Shown piece by piece: positions 11,102 through 17,869 of a DNA stretch of 27,300 nt. Each line of letters begins with the position of its first letter. Position 1 is the stretch's first letter. The stretch spans positions 1 through 27,300 of IMG/VR virus record IMGVR_UViG_3300042521_001903. One strand, 5' to 3'. The position numbers and the translations under genes were made by a program. Below the pieces are notes generated by a model. It saw nothing but the letters and a program-made list of their open reading frames with translations. It made no database searches and was not told the DNA's origin. This stretch comes from a virus.

Positions 11102-11977
11102 ATGGACGTAAAGGTTCATGGTTCAACTCCTAACGTCACAGTCTGTCATTTATCCATCGACAAGGTAGAGGAAACGCGTACGTTTCTCCTCCGATCCGAC
11201 GCACACCACGACTCGACGGCGGCGGATCAGGAAATGGAGATGCGGCATCTCCTAGAGGCCGAGCGCCGGGACGCGCTAATCTGTGACATTGGCGACCTGT
11301 TCGACTGCATGAACGGGCGCTACGACAAGCGAGCCGACCGCGAACACCTTCGACCCGAGTACCAATCCGGTTCATACATGAACCGTCTGGTAGAGGTGGC
11401 AGAGCGGCGCTACGAACGCTTCGCGCCGCGATGGTTGCATATGTCGCCCGGGAACCACGAAACCGCCGTGGCGAAACACAATGATTTCGACCTAACGCAG
11501 CAGTTGTACGCGCGGCTTAAGCCGAAAGCGCCGCACCTCAATCTTGGAAGATACGCCGGATACATTCGATTTCAAGTGAATCGACTTGGTAGGCGATCTG
11601 GTTCGATTGTGCTTGCGTATCACCACGGTTTCGGCGGCGCTGCACCCGTTACGCGCGGCGTGATCCAAACAAACCGGATGGCGATTTCATACCCCGACGC
11701 GAACATTGTTTGGAGTGGACACACCCACACAGAGTTCTATCTATCCATCGCGCGGCAACGGCTCGACCATCACAACAACGTCACCCGCGACGAGCAATAC
11801 CACATCCGTAGCCCCGGCTACAAAGAGGACACGTCGAGCGGCAGCGGGTGGGCGGTTGAGAAAGGATTCATGCCGCAAAGCCTCGGCGCGTGGTGGCTTA
11901 CGATTGGCATTGAAAAGAAGAAAAATGGGGTAACGTCGAACTACTTCCCATACTGCAAGTTGGAGGCGGCGAAATGA
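11102..11977 (+). CDS. Calcineurin-like metallophosphoesterase
   Basis: The 291-residue protein carries the full metal-binding set of the family: SDAHHD (32-37), GDLFD (64-68), GNHE (117-120), YHHG (173-176) and SGHTHTE (205-211). Asp33, His35, Asp65, Asn118, His119, His175, His207 and His209 would hold two metal ions. Family members cleave phosphoesters; phage and SbcD/Mre11-like members cut DNA, and others act on nucleotides, so the substrate is open. The N-terminal 20 residues precede the first strand. The ribosome binding site is weak and may be folded away. The stop overlaps the next gene (ATGA). It is the first gene after the terminator and opens the middle operon. Confidence 0.88.
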   Translation: MDVKVHGSTPNVTVCHLSIDKVEETRTFLLRSDAHHDSTAADQEMEMRHLLEAERRDALICDIGDLFDCMNGRYDKRADREHLRPEYQSGSYMNRLVEVAERRYERFAPRWLHMSPGNHETAVAKHNDFDLTQQLYARLKPKAPHLNLGRYAGYIRFQVNRLGRRSGSIVLAYHHGFGGAAPVTRGVIQTNRMAISYPDANIVWSGHTHTEFYLSIARQRLDHHNNVTRDEQYHIRSPGYKEDTSSGSGWAVEKGFMPQSLGAWWLTIGIEKKKNGVTSNYFPYCKLEAAK

Positions 11978-12267
11978 ACGACAACCCAACCCCGCCAAAG
12001 AAGGACGCAAAGGCTTCTGCACCGAAGGCCGAGGACATCGAAGGCGCGGAAATGGCGCGTCTCTGTCGTGAGGCCGTCGAAGTCGTGGGAGCCGACGCGG
12101 TGCTTGTCGTGTGGACGAAGCAGCGGAGGCGGAAGACGCACATTTCCCAAACGTCGCTCGGCAACGGGCTGACGGTCGTTGGGTTGATGCGGTGGGTAGC
12201 GTCAAAGGTGGAGGAGATGGACGACACCGAGAAGGACGAAGAGCCAGACGAGGAAGACGAGGATTGA
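11974..12267 (+). CDS. Small acidic-tailed protein
   Basis: The product has 97 residues: a Lys/Pro-rich head, a helix (GAEMARLCREAVEVVGADAV), a basic segment (WTKQRRRKTHISQTSLGN), a further helix and a tail of alternating Glu and Asp (EKDEEPDEEDED). It is coupled by ATGA to the metallophosphoesterase, so it may assist that enzyme, but this rests on position alone. No family is recognised. Confidence 0.6.
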   Translation: MNDNPTPPKKDAKASAPKAEDIEGAEMARLCREAVEVVGADAVLVVWTKQRRRKTHISQTSLGNGLTVVGLMRWVASKVEEMDDTEKDEEPDEEDED

Positions 12268-12302
12268 ACACGGCACAGCCTCAATCCGATGAAGGAACGA
12301 CG

Positions 12303-12593
12303 ATGGCAGACAGTCAAGACAAGCGCCCGCGCAGCGTTTCTACGATGGTTGGGATAGGCCAAATCGTGTCGATGTTGCTTGGGTTTGGTGCGGTGATTTA
12401 CTCGCTCGGTGTCAAAGGCGAGCAACTGGAGCGCGCGCGAGCGGACATGGAGGCGCTTTCTCGCGTTGTCACAGACTTAGCCGGAGCGCAAGCGTCGAGC
12501 GCGATAGCCGACGCCAAAGACAAGTCGGCCATTGAAGACATCAAGCGGCGAATTGACGCGCTAGAACGGCGCATGGATAGAGTCGATAGATGA
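12303..12593 (+). CDS. Membrane-anchored coiled-coil protein (possible inner-membrane spanin or holin accessory)
   Basis: The product has 96 residues: a short basic head, one membrane segment (about 14-36, TMVGIGQIVSMLLGFGAVIY) and a long charged coiled coil to the end (ARADMEALSRVVTDLAGAQA, then AIEDIKRRIDALERRMDRVD). This topology is that of inner-membrane spanins and related lysis proteins. The ATG at 12303 has GAAGGA upstream. The frame is also open from a TTG at 12264 overlapping the previous stop, which is less likely. A holin-like gene and a small lipoprotein follow within 1 kb, which supports a lysis role, but no endolysin is present nearby. Confidence 0.6.
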   Translation: MADSQDKRPRSVSTMVGIGQIVSMLLGFGAVIYSLGVKGEQLERARADMEALSRVVTDLAGAQASSAIADAKDKSAIEDIKRRIDALERRMDRVDR

Positions 12594-12606
12594 TCGGAAA
12601 CACGTA

Positions 12607-12623
12607 CGACGATTTGATCGTCG
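12607..12623 (+). promoter_or_regulatory. Leader hairpin before the holin-like gene
   Basis: CGACGAT (12607-12613) pairs with ATCGTCG (12617-12623) around TTG. The ribosome binding site GGGAGA and the ATG at 12635 follow directly. The placement is like that of the three ACGAA/ACGAC hairpins, but the loop differs. Confidence 0.4.
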
Positions 12624-12634
12624 GGAGACACACC

Positions 12635-12835
12635 ATGAAAGGTTCACACAAGACAACTCTCGCCGGAATCGGAGCCATCCTGATTGCGGGTGGAAGCATC
12701 CTGCAAGCACTGTTCGACGGCAACCCGACTACGGAGCCTGACTACGCGGCACTCGTTGCAGCGATCATCGCCGGAATCGGCCTGATTGCCGCGCGTGACA
12801 ACGGCGTTTCAAGCGAAGAGGCAGGGGCGAAGTGA
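12635..12835 (+). CDS. Holin-like small membrane protein
   Basis: The product has 66 residues: MKGSHKTTLAGIGAILIAGG and a first membrane segment to about residue 28, then DGNPTTEPDYAALVAAIIAG and a second segment to about residue 53, with an acidic tail. Small two-pass proteins of this pattern (KTTLAGIGAIL, DG-P, AAIIAGIGLI) are common in phages and are often called holins. The ATG at 12635 is chosen for its GGGAGA site; a start at 12590 overlapping the previous gene would add 15 polar residues and run through the hairpin at 12607-12623. The role is inferred from topology and neighbours. Confidence 0.6.
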   Translation: MKGSHKTTLAGIGAILIAGGSILQALFDGNPTTEPDYAALVAAIIAGIGLIAARDNGVSSEEAGAK

Positions 12836-13050
12836 GCGGAAATTCGGACGACACCGGATGGATTCGCGCGAGCGAGGAGTACCAAGCACGGCTCCGCCGC
12901 GCGGGGGATCGCGTAGACCGTTTGATCCTCCTATCCGAAAGTCCGATGTTCTCTTTTTGGTCTGACATCAAACGGGAACTGGTGATGGCTGCGGATGAAA
13001 TCCGGCTGCTTCGCCGCCAGTTGGAGGACAAGTCGGATGACGCGGCTTAG
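12832..13050 (+). CDS. Small helical protein in lysis-like group
   Basis: The 72-residue product comes from a GTG overlapping the previous stop (GTGA), with GCAGGGGCGAA upstream. It is charged and helical (ASEEYQARLRRAGDRVDRLI, then ADEIRLLRRQLEDKSDDAA), suggesting a coiled coil. I do not recognise a family. Confidence 0.6.
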   Translation: MSGNSDDTGWIRASEEYQARLRRAGDRVDRLILLSESPMFSFWSDIKRELVMAADEIRLLRRQLEDKSDDAA

Positions 13051-13059
13051 TGTTCACCC

Positions 13060-13251
13060 ATGCGCGAATTCATCGCCGGAATCGTCCTTGCCCTCGTTGA
13101 ATGGCTCCAACGCGCTGCAAGGCGTGGACGTGTGGCAGATGATGCGCCTAGTCGTAGCGGTACTCTTCGCCGCGCTGGCGGTCGCATCCGCGACTGGATG
13201 CACAAGAACGATTCTCGTTCCGGAGGCAAGCCCAATTCGGATCGGCCATGA
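13060..13251 (+). CDS. Short membrane-anchored protein overlapping the lipoprotein gene
   Basis: The product has 63 residues: an N-terminal hydrophobic helix (REFIAGIVLALVEWLQRAAR), then a basic segment ending GTLRRAGGRIRDWMHKND. Small phage proteins with an RRAG-RIRDWM stretch recur in lysis neighbourhoods. Its last 113 bases overlap the start of the lipoprotein gene in another frame, much like the nested Rz and Rz1 genes. It is shorter than usual inner-membrane spanins. The ATG has no good ribosome binding site, which is the main doubt. Confidence 0.5.
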   Translation: MREFIAGIVLALVEWLQRAARRGRVADDAPSRSGTLRRAGGRIRDWMHKNDSRSGGKPNSDRP

Positions 13252-13381
13252 TGCGCGGGCGCACATCTACGTACTCGACCCGGAAACGAAGTCGTGGAGA
13301 TTGAGCGACGAGCGCGTACAGATTCCAGAGGGTTGGTACTGCGTACCGCCTTCGTTCGTGGAGGAACCCGATGTCCGCTGA
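13139..13381 (+). CDS. Small lipoprotein (possible outer-membrane spanin)
   Basis: The 80-residue product starts MMRLVVAVLFAALAVASATG and has Cys21 next. This is a lipoprotein signal peptide, with ATGC as a reasonable lipobox. The mature part, about 60 residues, includes RTILVPEASPIRIGHDARAH, then SWRLSDERVQIPEGWYCVPP. This RIG / IPEGWY-VPPSF pattern occurs in small phage lipoproteins that act as outer-membrane partners in lysis. It would be tethered in the outer membrane if the host is Gram-negative. Two adjacent ATG codons occur at 13139 and 13142. The 3' end overlaps the next gene by eleven bases. Confidence 0.65.
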   Translation: MMRLVVAVLFAALAVASATGCTRTILVPEASPIRIGHDARAHIYVLDPETKSWRLSDERVQIPEGWYCVPPSFVEEPDVR

Positions 13382-13718
13382 GTATGATTGGACGATCAAG
13401 CAAGGCGAAACGGAGACGTTGACCGTCACCTATCAAGCCGACTTGACAGGCTACGAGGCGCGAGCGCAAGGCCGGGAGACCTTTGAGGCCACGTCTACGC
13501 TGTTCAGCCTGACGAGTTCGCCGGCGGCGGGGATCGTCCTCACGCCCGGTGCGACAGCATCGACGGCGATACTTACGCTCACGTCCACGGCTACCGCTGC
13601 GTTTGCTGCACCGAATAGCGGCGTGTGGGATTTGGAGTTCTTCAACGCTGCTTCGCCGCCGGTTGTGATTTCCCCGGTGCGCGGTTCGTTCTTGGTTGTT
13701 CCGGAGGTGACGAGATGA
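13371..13718 (+). CDS. Tail-associated beta-sandwich protein
   Basis: The product has 115 residues: [20 protein letters not shown], then [16 protein letters not shown], a central Thr-rich strand region, and [20 protein letters not shown] near the end, closing with EVTR. The pattern WTIKQG, DLTGYEA, GVWDLEF and a final TR is common in phage proteins encoded just before tail fibres and resembles the N-terminal domain of BppU-type baseplate proteins. The ATG has GAGGAA upstream. The stop overlaps the tail fibre start (ATGA). It is probably part of the tail tip or an attachment for the fibre. Confidence 0.6.
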   Translation: MSAEYDWTIKQGETETLTVTYQADLTGYEARAQGRETFEATSTLFSLTSSPAAGIVLTPGATASTAILTLTSTATAAFAAPNSGVWDLEFFNAASPPVVISPVRGSFLVVPEVTR

Positions 13719-15208
13719 GCAATGCGAGCGTGACAATTTCGCCAGTGGTGAAGGCTGTCACGGTCGCGCCTGTTCAGAAGGTTGTCACTATCTCCAACGT
13801 GTCAACGATTCCCACGGGCGCGGCTGGCGGCGACCTTACGGGTTCGTATCCAAATCCCACGGTTGCGCCGGGTGCAATCGGGTATGCAAAATTGCAGGAC
13901 ACGACGGCGGCGAGCGTGTTGCTCGGTCGCGGCGCGACGGTCGCTGGAGACGTGGAAGAGATCGCGCTTGGCACTGGTCTGACCATGACGGGTACGACCC
14001 TGAGCGCGACCGCTGTGGGCGTAACCGACGGCGACAAGGGCGACATAACCGTATCGAACAGCGGCGCGACGTGGACGATTGACGCGGGCGCTGTCACGAA
14101 TATCAAGATCGGCAGCAAGGCAGTCGGAACCGCAAATATCGAGAATGGCGCGGTACAAGCGCTGCAACTCGACACCAACGCAGTCGAGACGGCGAAGATC
14201 AACAACAAGGCAGTTACGCTTGCCAAGTTGCAGGACATCGCAGGATCTAGCATCATTGGCCGTACTGCTGGAACCGGAACGCCAGAGCAGGTAGCACTGT
14301 CTGCGGATTTCGTGTTGGAGGAATTGATTCCCGGCGGCGCTACGTTGTCGATTTCGACCAGAACTGCGCGATCTGTGCTCGGTCGCAGCGCGGCAACAAG
14401 CGGCGCACCCGCTGACATTGTGGCTGGCACGGATGGCCACGTACTGCGCCGCGCATCTGGGGTTCTTGGGTTCGGTTCGCCGCCTGCTACGGGTTCAAGC
14501 GGTCAAGTAATGTTCAACGACTCCGGCGTAATCGCTGGAGATTCCGGATTCACCTTTGATCCGCTGTCAGATACCGTCACTGTTGGTTCGGTTGCGTTCA
14601 CTTCAAACGGAGAATTGATCCGCAACACGACGAACGGGCAAATGGACTTCATGCCTGCGCCCGTCGCCGCGAATGCGTTCGGCGTGTACATGGACTTTAC
14701 GTCCTTCACGGTCGGCGCTCGCATGGGCGTGATCCGGTCTAGCGACGGCGTGAAGAACCCTGCTGGCTCGTACATTCAGTACGAGACGCAATTGGCGATT
14801 GTGTCGGACGTGAACACCGTCTACGGCAACAACGCCGAATGCGTGATGCGCGTCACCACGACGGGAAACGAGACGTTTCAGATCGCGCCATCTGTTTCCG
14901 CCGGACGAAGCGCCGCTGTTGTGATCTGCAACCAATCGCACGTCGGCGTGGCAAATCGCTCGCCCGCAACGGAGCACGTTGATCCGACGTTCTACGTGTA
15001 CTCAAGCGACGGAACGCAACCGCTCGACTACGTGCGCATCTCGCACAACCAAACCGACGCAGTGATTGAGTCGGGCGCGGGCAATCTGAACCTCGTAAGC
15101 GCGGCAGACATCAACAACAACGGCAACCGCATCCCGAAGGTGTTCAGCGGCACGACCGCGCCGGGCGCGGGCACTGGCACGGACGGCGACCTCTACTTCC
15201 AGTACTGA
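13715..15208 (+). CDS. Tail fibre protein
   Basis: The 497-residue protein begins with a beta-rich head and [19 protein letters not shown] (38-56), a classic phage fibre motif. A repetitive shaft follows with [34 protein letters not shown] and the reiterated [34 protein letters not shown] and [18 protein letters not shown], which are trimeric beta-structured units. The second half is a larger beta domain that probably contacts the host, and the end [16 protein letters not shown] is typical. The ATG has CGGAGGTGACG upstream. It is in an operon with the preceding gene. Confidence 0.78.
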   Translation: MSNASVTISPVVKAVTVAPVQKVVTISNVSTIPTGAAGGDLTGSYPNPTVAPGAIGYAKLQDTTAASVLLGRGATVAGDVEEIALGTGLTMTGTTLSATAVGVTDGDKGDITVSNSGATWTIDAGAVTNIKIGSKAVGTANIENGAVQALQLDTNAVETAKINNKAVTLAKLQDIAGSSIIGRTAGTGTPEQVALSADFVLEELIPGGATLSISTRTARSVLGRSAATSGAPADIVAGTDGHVLRRASGVLGFGSPPATGSSGQVMFNDSGVIAGDSGFTFDPLSDTVTVGSVAFTSNGELIRNTTNGQMDFMPAPVAANAFGVYMDFTSFTVGARMGVIRSSDGVKNPAGSYIQYETQLAIVSDVNTVYGNNAECVMRVTTTGNETFQIAPSVSAGRSAAVVICNQSHVGVANRSPATEHVDPTFYVYSSDGTQPLDYVRISHNQTDAVIESGAGNLNLVSAADINNNGNRIPKVFSGTTAPGAGTGTDGDLYFQY

Positions 15209-15215
15209 GGATCAC

Positions 15216-15629
15216 ATGGCAGACAACATCGGCTATACCCCAGGCACAGGCGCGACGGTCGCGGCGGACGAGATCGGCGGCGTGCTGCATCAGCGCGTCA
15301 AGATCGGTGTCGGCGCGGACGGCACGGCTGTGGATGTCAGCGAGGCGAACCCGATGCCGATGGCCGCATACGGCGAACTCATCGAGGCCATCGAGGCGCT
15401 GCGCTTCACGTTGGCTTCTCTTAGCCGCACGCTCAACGCGTCGATTCCAGACGCTAGCGGCAGGCAGCGCGTCAATGCCGAGACGGCGGTGCTCGCAAGC
15501 GGAACGCTCACGACCTGTTCTACCGTCACCAGCGTTTCGCAGATCGGCGCAATCGACGCGCGAACCGTGGTGAACGACCTCAACAAGTTCGCAGCCGACT
15601 CGCTGCGACGCAACATCGCAACGAGTTGA
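15216..15629 (+). CDS. Phage structural protein next to the tail fibre
   Basis: The product has 137 residues. It opens MADNIGYTPGTGATVAADEI, continues with a beta hairpin (LHQRVKIGVGADGTAVDVSE) and a helix (GELIEAIEALRFTLASLSRT), and ends LRRNIATS. Proteins that start with this MADNI-YTPGTGA pattern occur in tail modules of many phages. It lacks any enzyme motif. It lies eight bases after the fibre and four bases before the propeller protein, so all three are probably co-expressed as tail parts. Confidence 0.6.
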   Translation: MADNIGYTPGTGATVAADEIGGVLHQRVKIGVGADGTAVDVSEANPMPMAAYGELIEAIEALRFTLASLSRTLNASIPDASGRQRVNAETAVLASGTLTTCSTVTSVSQIGAIDARTVVNDLNKFAADSLRRNIATS

Positions 15630-15632
15630 CCC

Positions 15633-17057
15633 ATGCCAACCACCAACGGAAACCGCAAGATCCTCGACACCAAGCGCTGGGAGTCCATGAACTCAGCGCC
15701 CGCCGCCACGGCAGCAGGATCGTTCATCGCTTCTTCGCGGCACTATCGCCAGCAGCAACTTTATGTACAGGCGCAGACGGTCGCGTACCTCTACAACCCG
15801 AACGAGGACGGCTGGGTTCTGACACCTAGCCCCGGCCTTGCGGCGGCGTTGGCGGCTGGGTCGTGCGGCACGGCGGGTTCGTTCTCCACTGGCAGCACGA
15901 TCGCTGCGGCATCGCTGACAGCGACGGCGGGCACGACCTCCACGATCACGACGAATCAGACGCTTGCCCGCGACCTTCGCGGGTACTCCATCCAAATCCT
16001 CGCGGGGGCGAACGCGGGCGTGACGCTGACCATCGTGTCGAACACCATCGGATCGAACGCCGTCATTACCGTCGCCACGCAAGCGAGCGCGTTCAGCAAT
16101 GCGACGGTCTACAGGCTCGTGACCCCTGTCTGGTATGTCGGCAACGGCGGCTCGACAGCCGCAGCCTCGTTCCGAAAGTACGACTTCGCGACCAACTCTT
16201 GGACGACGCTGGCGAATATGCCCGCATCCATCGGCACGGACGCGCGACTGATGGCCACGCCGTCTTGGGTGGACAGCGCGTATGTGTCGTTCGCAACTGG
16301 CACGGCGACGAGCGCCACGGGAACCACGCTCGTCAACAGCGCGAAGACATGGACTACGAACCAGTGGACGAACTATCAGGTTCGCATCACGGGCGGCACT
16401 GGCGCGGGTCAGATTCGCACGATCTCAAGCAACACGGGAACGACGCTCACGGTTGCGACATGGAGCACGACCCCTGACGCGACCTCGGTGTACAGCATTG
16501 AGGGGAACGACGATTTCCTGTACCTGATCGGGAACGCCGCTGTCACGCTGTACCGCTACAGCATCACATCGAACACATGGTCTACGATCACGCCGACCGC
16601 AGCGCGCGGCGGCGCGCCGGGCGCGGCTCTGTCGGGTTCGTGGATTTGGGGTGTGACGCAAGCGGATTGGACGAACGAGAGCGCCATCCTCAACGGGCGA
16701 TTCCTCTACTCGTTCCGTGGCGGCGCGGGCGCGCAGATCGACCGCTACGACATCGCGCTCAACGCGTGGAACGCCGTGACATACTCGCCCGCCGTCGAAA
16801 CATTCACCACGGGATCAAAGTGGATTTACGCGGGAGATTACCTGTACGGCACGAAGGAAGTCACAGGCCGATGGTTTCGCTACGACATCGCCCAGAGCGG
16901 CATGGACGGCATGACCACGATGAATGTCGGGCAGGGCACGGCCATAGTCGGAGACACGGCTTTCGATGTCGTCTACAAGGACGGCGCGACCAGCATCCCG
17001 TATCTGCACATGCTGATGAACACCTCCACTATTCACGCAAGGATGATGGTGATCTGA
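15633..17057 (+). CDS. Kelch-like propeller tail protein, probable receptor-binding
   Basis: The 474-residue protein has several kelch-type blades, seen as FRKYDFATNSWTTLANMP, YRYSITSNTWSTITP, DRYDIALNAWNAVTY and WFRYDIAQSGMDGM. Two related beta domains are placed at about 92-165 and 222-290. They share a pattern of Thr-rich strand, then GANAGVTLTIVSN or GTGAGQIRTISSN, then a strand ending VY. Such proteins are usually adhesins at the tail tip. The first 75 residues probably attach it to the tail (KRWESMNSAPAATAAGSF). A duplicated domain between blades is notable. The stop overlaps the next ATG (TGATG). Confidence 0.65.
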   Translation: MPTTNGNRKILDTKRWESMNSAPAATAAGSFIASSRHYRQQQLYVQAQTVAYLYNPNEDGWVLTPSPGLAAALAAGSCGTAGSFSTGSTIAAASLTATAGTTSTITTNQTLARDLRGYSIQILAGANAGVTLTIVSNTIGSNAVITVATQASAFSNATVYRLVTPVWYVGNGGSTAAASFRKYDFATNSWTTLANMPASIGTDARLMATPSWVDSAYVSFATGTATSATGTTLVNSAKTWTTNQWTNYQVRITGGTGAGQIRTISSNTGTTLTVATWSTTPDATSVYSIEGNDDFLYLIGNAAVTLYRYSITSNTWSTITPTAARGGAPGAALSGSWIWGVTQADWTNESAILNGRFLYSFRGGAGAQIDRYDIALNAWNAVTYSPAVETFTTGSKWIYAGDYLYGTKEVTGRWFRYDIAQSGMDGMTTMNVGQGTAIVGDTAFDVVYKDGATSIPYLHMLMNTSTIHARMMVI

Positions 17058-17221
17058 TGACGATCCAAGAACTTCTCGACCTCGCGCGGAACAAACTTGC
17101 CACGCTGGCGCGGCAGCGAGAGCACGCATGGTCGCAGGGCGACTCGGCGCTCGTCGCCGCGCTCGACGCGAAGATCGCGACAACGGAGGACACCGTCGCC
17201 GCGCTTGAGGAGATCGCGTAA
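17057..17221 (+). CDS. Small helical phage protein
   Basis: The product has 54 residues (MTIQELLDLARNKLATLARQ, then DSALVAALDAKIATTEDTVA, ending ALEEIA), two amphipathic helices likely to form a helical hairpin or coiled coil. Small proteins of this exact design are commonly encoded near phage tail genes. Its ATG overlaps the previous stop by one base and its TAA overlaps the next ATG. Role unknown, perhaps tail assembly. Confidence 0.65.
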   Translation: MTIQELLDLARNKLATLARQREHAWSQGDSALVAALDAKIATTEDTVAALEEIA

Positions 17222-17382
17222 TGTTCCTGACGCTGCTCTCATTGTCTGGCGCACCCCCGGTCGGCACGCAGGCGTTCATCAAGGTGAGCGGCGTATGGGA
17301 ACTTGCCACGGTCTTCATCAAGGTAAGCGGCACATGGCAACCCGCGCAGCCGTTCTGGAAAGATGCCGGACTCTGGAACTAA
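17221..17382 (+). CDS. Small repeat-containing tail protein
   Basis: The 53-residue product comes from an ATG overlapping the previous TAA. Two copies of a strand motif are visible: AFIKVSGVWELA and VFIKVSGTWQPA, followed by FWKDAGLWN. The K-V-S-G-x-W unit is typical of tail-end proteins of siphophages, where each copy forms a short beta hairpin. It has a hydrophobic head (MFLTLLSLSG) but no clear signal peptide. It closes the tail operon; 22 bases with an AGGAGG site separate it from the methyltransferase gene. Confidence 0.65.
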   Translation: MFLTLLSLSGAPPVGTQAFIKVSGVWELATVFIKVSGTWQPAQPFWKDAGLWN

Positions 17383-17404
17383 GTACAACTAGGAGGATGC
17401 GAAC

Positions 17405-17869
17405 GTGAGACTGAACATCGGATCGGGTAGCGATACGGAAGATGGGTGGATACCGTGGGACATCGCGCACGGGAACTACGCGCAGCGCATCAATATGCCG
17501 GACGCATCGGTAGAGGCAATCCGCGCGTCTCATGTGCTTGAACACATCGCGCGCGTTGAGACGCTATCGACGCTGAAAGAGTGGCGACGGGTACTCAAGC
17601 CGGGTGGACGACTATTCGTCGCCGTGCCTGACTTTGATCGGATCGTATCTCAGATGGCGGCGGGTTCCAAAGACCCCAACATGGAAGCGTACATCATGGG
17701 TGGGCAGACCGACGTACACGACTTCCATTGCGCGATCTTCAACGAAGCCAAACTGCGCCAGTTGTTGGAGTTGGCGGGATTCCAGCGCATCGCGGAGGTC
17801 GGCAAGGAAGGCGAGAAGTGGAACTGCTCTCATCACTGGTGCAGTTTGAACATGGAGGCGTTCGCGTGA
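17405..17869 (+). CDS. Class I SAM-dependent methyltransferase
   Basis: The 154-residue protein has RLNIGSGSDTEDGWIPWDI (2-20) as motif I and the first acidic strand. IRASHVLEHIARVETLSTLK (39-58) follows, then EWRRVLKPGGRLFVAVPDFD (59-78), as in Methyltransf_11-type enzymes. The last part (about 99-128, GGQTDVHDFHCAIFNEAKLR and LLELAGF) and HWCSLNMEAF complete the fold, though it is short for the family. The substrate is unknown; in phages such enzymes often modify sugars or proteins. A GTG start follows AGGAGG. Its second half resembles the head of the glycosyltransferase fusion at 26490. The stop overlaps the next gene (GTGA). Confidence 0.78.
   Translation: MRLNIGSGSDTEDGWIPWDIAHGNYAQRINMPDASVEAIRASHVLEHIARVETLSTLKEWRRVLKPGGRLFVAVPDFDRIVSQMAAGSKDPNMEAYIMGGQTDVHDFHCAIFNEAKLRQLLELAGFQRIAEVGKEGEKWNCSHHWCSLNMEAFA

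Noticed and set aside
11120-11140. tRNA-like T-loop (GGTTCAACTCC)
   Set aside because: The flanking bases do not form the five-base T stem, and no acceptor or anticodon stem fits around it. It lies inside the start of the metallophosphoesterase gene.
12264-12302. TTG start at 12264 for the membrane coiled-coil protein
   Set aside because: It overlaps the previous stop but has no binding site at proper distance. The ATG at 12303 has GAAGGA.
17728-17865. Upstream extension of the ParB-methyltransferase frame from an ATG at 17728
   Set aside because: This part overlaps the other methyltransferase in a different frame. The family-like start VKSETVPIDSLNFDP begins at the coupled GTG at 17866.
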